Source: Bacillota bacterium (GTDB lineage Bacteria; Bacillota_A; Clostridia; Clostridiales; Clostridiaceae). Taken from it: a DNA stretch of 7,513 bases. Position numbers and translations under genes: made by a program. Shown in pieces: positions 5,868 through 7,513 of the stretch. Below the pieces are notes generated by a model. That model saw nothing but the letters and a program-made list of their open reading frames with translations, did no database searches and had not been told where the DNA came from. The stretch's first letter is position 1. Every line of letters starts with the position of its first letter. The stretch lies in contig JAJXYA010000071.1 of NCBI GenBank assembly GCA_021780795.1, positions 1-7,513 of the forward strand, read 5' to 3'.

Positions 5868-5931
5868 TATAAAAATTAAAATAATTAATATATTTATTTT
5901 ATATATTAATTATTTTAATTTTTATATTGAT
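5863..5931. repeat. Perfect 31-bp inverted repeat, almost pure A/T
   Basis: Arms 5863-5893 and 5901-5931 are perfect reverse complements over 31 bases around a 7-base loop (5894-5900). Each arm contains only one G or C. A/T composition makes short repeats common, but 31 consecutive matches are not expected by chance. It lies between the bactofilin stop and the DUF2089 promoter, the only candidate for ending the bactofilin transcript. Alternatives are a DNA cruciform or a protein site acting on the adjoining promoter, or a small insertion relic. Confidence 0.9.
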
Positions 5932-5983
5932 ATTATTAATTTCATCGTATTCGTCATCAGTGTTTTTGTGACAATTTATCAAT

Positions 5984-6718
5984 TTATACTTTCTTTTGAT
6001 CTCCTACTTTTGATTCACTTGAAATATTAATGCTCCCTCTATATTCTATAAGGCCTATATTGCACCCATCACCTATTGTTACATTATTTCCTCTTACTAT
6101 TTTCGCATTGGTGTTTTCAAGGTATATTTCATCTCCCTCAATTAACTCAGTAGTGAGCTCTCCGTTAGTATTAAACATCTTATCAATTATTTTTTTAAAG
6201 AATAAATTATCCATAATACCAAGCCTTACTTCAATATGCTCTCCACCAATTTCTTTCACACTACTTTTGCCACCAAGATTTATACTTACTTCTCCCGCAT
6301 TTAATAAACCTTGTATTTTAAAACTACCACTAGCCTTAAAGCATTCTACTTCACAATCTTTTCCTACATGCAAAGATCCTGATATATTAACTTCTTCTCC
6401 ATATAGGCTTTCCCCTACATGAATTGAACCACTTATTTTTACACTTTGGCCTTTGATTTGACCTACTACATGAGTAGAACCACTTACCTTCATTTCCCCT
6501 ACTTCAACATTACCTTCAATATTTGCAGACCCACTAACTTTTATAGTCTCTGCTTTTAATGCTCCATTAACTTTTGATGAACCACTGGTTTTAAATTCTA
6601 CGCATTCTAAATCTCCGTTTATTTTTCCTGACCCGCTTATACTTACTTCATTACACTTCCCACCACAAGTACTTCCTGACCCTGATATTTTTATATCTCC
6701 AATATTATTTTTTTCCAT
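5984..6718 (-). CDS. Bactofilin-type polymer-forming cytoskeletal protein, YhbE/YhbF-like
   Basis: Predicted filament-forming protein of 244 residues. Eight repeats marked by Ser-Gly-Ser begin at residues 12, 28, 45, 62, 79, 96, 113 and 130, with a 17-residue period after the first (16). Each has the pattern SGS-x2-V-x-G-x-[LV]-x4-[VI]-x-[VI], as expected for one turn per repeat of a right-handed beta-helix. A second region (about 147-244) holds LIEGDEIYLENTNAKIVRGN, then VTIGDGCNIGLIEY, a stretch I associate with the YhbE/YhbF subgroup. Six or so cysteines (C18, C22 and C39 among them) are unusual for a cytoplasmic scaffold. There is no signal peptide or membrane segment. The start has a textbook AGGAGG. 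It follows the YhbD gene by 154 bases. In B. subtilis the equivalent proteins are linked to flagellar assembly; whether that holds here is unknown. Confidence 0.87.
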   Translation of the reverse strand: MEKNNIGDIKISGSGSTCGGKCNEVSISGSGKINGDLECVEFKTSGSSKVNGALKAETIKVSGSANIEGNVEVGEMKVSGSTHVVGQIKGQSVKISGSIHVGESLYGEEVNISGSLHVGKDCEVECFKASGSFKIQGLLNAGEVSINLGGKSSVKEIGGEHIEVRLGIMDNLFFKKIIDKMFNTNGELTTELIEGDEIYLENTNAKIVRGNNVTIGDGCNIGLIEYRGSINISSESKVGDQKKV

Positions 6719-6805
6719 GTTAAACCTCCTAATATTTCTCTGGAGTTAAGAACAATCAATAATTCCTTTCCCCATATTAATTTTCTATTTTCTCTCACAC
6801 CTCTT

Positions 6806-6814
6806 ATTTTACCA
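6806..6814 (-). promoter_or_regulatory. Possible extended -10 promoter for the bactofilin gene
   Basis: On the minus strand TGGTAAAAT (6806-6814) fits an extended -10 (TG-N-TAAAAT). I see no good -35 at 16-18 bases upstream. It lies in the 154-base gap after the YhbD gene, about 87 bases before the bactofilin start. No terminator is visible in the gap, so read-through from the YhbD gene is also expected. Confidence 0.35.
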
Positions 6815-6872
6815 TATTTTTACTATTGATTTCTTTTATTTAACTTAAATTGTATTAATTAAATTTATATTC

Positions 6873-7493
6873 TTAAATCTTAATTTTTAACTCTTCAATA
6901 CTCTGTGATATATTAAGCCTTAATGCTATTTTTGCACCCTGTTCTATATAAAACTCATTAGGAACGGTAATTAAGAAACATAAAGCCATTCCAAATTTCC
7001 TTAAAAAAATTATCTCGCAATTTTTGCCTTCTAGTGATTTATAATTTTGTTCCAAAGTCTCTATTATAAGTTTGCCTTCCTCTAATGATACGTTACCAGA
7101 TACTAAGCTCTTTTCTAACAATGAGATATATAAAATTTTCTCAAAGGAAAAAGTCTTTATTTCTCCATAGATATTTTTATGCATTGTTAATGTTTGTTTC
7201 GTAACAATGTTCTTTTCTATTAGTTCTCCCTCACTAAGAAATACATCTGCTAGCTGTGGAGAAAACATTAGTGCCAAGCTATCTAAAGATACATCATCCT
7301 TCATATCCTTAATTTTTTCTATTCTGTCTAATATTTTATCTCTAGGAAAATAGGTTTCTTGCCCTGTGTAACTTGATTTCTTTATAAACCAGTCTTCTGG
7401 TATAATATTCTTTCTTTTCCACCTATACAACTGACCATAGGAAACATTAGTGATTTCAAGCAATTCCTTTTTGGATATTAAATCTTCATCCAT
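6873..7493 (-). CDS. yhbD: YhbD family (DUF4004) protein with MerR-like HTH
   Basis: Predicted cytoplasmic DNA-binding protein of 206 residues. The N-terminus (LISKKELLEITNVSYGQLYR, then WKRKNIIPEDWF, about residues 5-36) is a MerR-like winged helix-turn-helix. It is followed by the strongly conserved KKSSYTGQETYFPRDKIL and a Lys/Asp-rich helix, then by LALMFSP, all characteristic of the YhbD family as I know it. The C-terminal half (about 85-206) is a mixed alpha/beta domain with no motif I recognise. The start has GGAGGG six bases upstream. The gene sits directly before a bactofilin gene, as yhbD does in B. subtilis, so a role in controlling or partnering that filament is likely but unproven. 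Its own promoter would lie beyond the right window edge. Confidence 0.85.
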   Translation of the reverse strand: MDEDLISKKELLEITNVSYGQLYRWKRKNIIPEDWFIKKSSYTGQETYFPRDKILDRIEKIKDMKDDVSLDSLALMFSPQLADVFLSEGELIEKNIVTKQTLTMHKNIYGEIKTFSFEKILYISLLEKSLVSGNVSLEEGKLIIETLEQNYKSLEGKNCEIIFLRKFGMALCFLITVPNEFYIEQGAKIALRLNISQSIEELKIKI

Positions 7494-7513
7494 ATTATCC
7501 CTCCTCGTATATA

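Noticed and set aside
5863..5931. Long inverted repeat as insertion-sequence ends
   Set aside because: The arms are only 7 bases apart, so nothing is enclosed, and no target-site duplication is evident. A relic stays possible but cannot be supported.
6030..6422. 130-codon open frame on the + strand within the bactofilin gene
   Set aside because: The long frame is a by-product of the regular repeat on the other strand. The product is rich in Pro, Leu and Ser without motifs and has no ribosome site.

Overview
The window is AT-rich, low-GC Firmicutes DNA, most likely Clostridium or a close relative. The reasons are the strong A/T bias between and within genes, purine-rich Shine-Dalgarno sites, sigma-A-type promoters, and protein families (YhbD, bactofilin, DUF2089, DrrA-like exporters) typical of that group. 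All nine genes I accept lie on the minus strand, so transcription runs from high to low coordinates.

Right block (about 5860-7513): a YhbD-family (DUF4004) protein with a MerR-like helix-turn-helix, followed by a bactofilin-type polymer-forming protein built from eight Ser-Gly-Ser repeats. The pair matches the start of the Bacillus subtilis yhbD-yhbE-yhbF locus. The block ends in a perfect 31-bp, almost pure A/T inverted repeat (5863-5931), whose outer end overlaps the -35 box of the next unit.

Left block (about 275-5867): a likely operon of seven genes. In transcription order these are a DUF2089 zinc-ribbon/HTH regulator, a small protein with an N-terminal SHOCT-like hairpin and a C-terminal beta/alpha domain, a shorter basic protein that looks like a second copy of that C-terminal domain, an ABC-2 exporter (ATPase and two permeases) and a Mef-like MFS efflux permease. 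Between the regulator and the second gene is a two-copy 45-bp tandem repeat. Each copy carries a 23-bp palindrome and a copy of the ribosome-binding-site core, just downstream of a candidate promoter. The unit ends in three consecutive inverted repeats (about 135-275), the last a good intrinsic terminator.

Reading of the whole (inference): the regulator and the two small proteins share two domains in a relay pattern: HTH+SHOCT, SHOCT+beta-domain, beta-domain alone. This suggests a protein-protein circuit that senses an envelope or toxic-compound signal and controls the two exporters. No substrate can be named from sequence. At the far left a strong minus-strand promoter (76-104) opens the next unit, whose gene lies outside the window.
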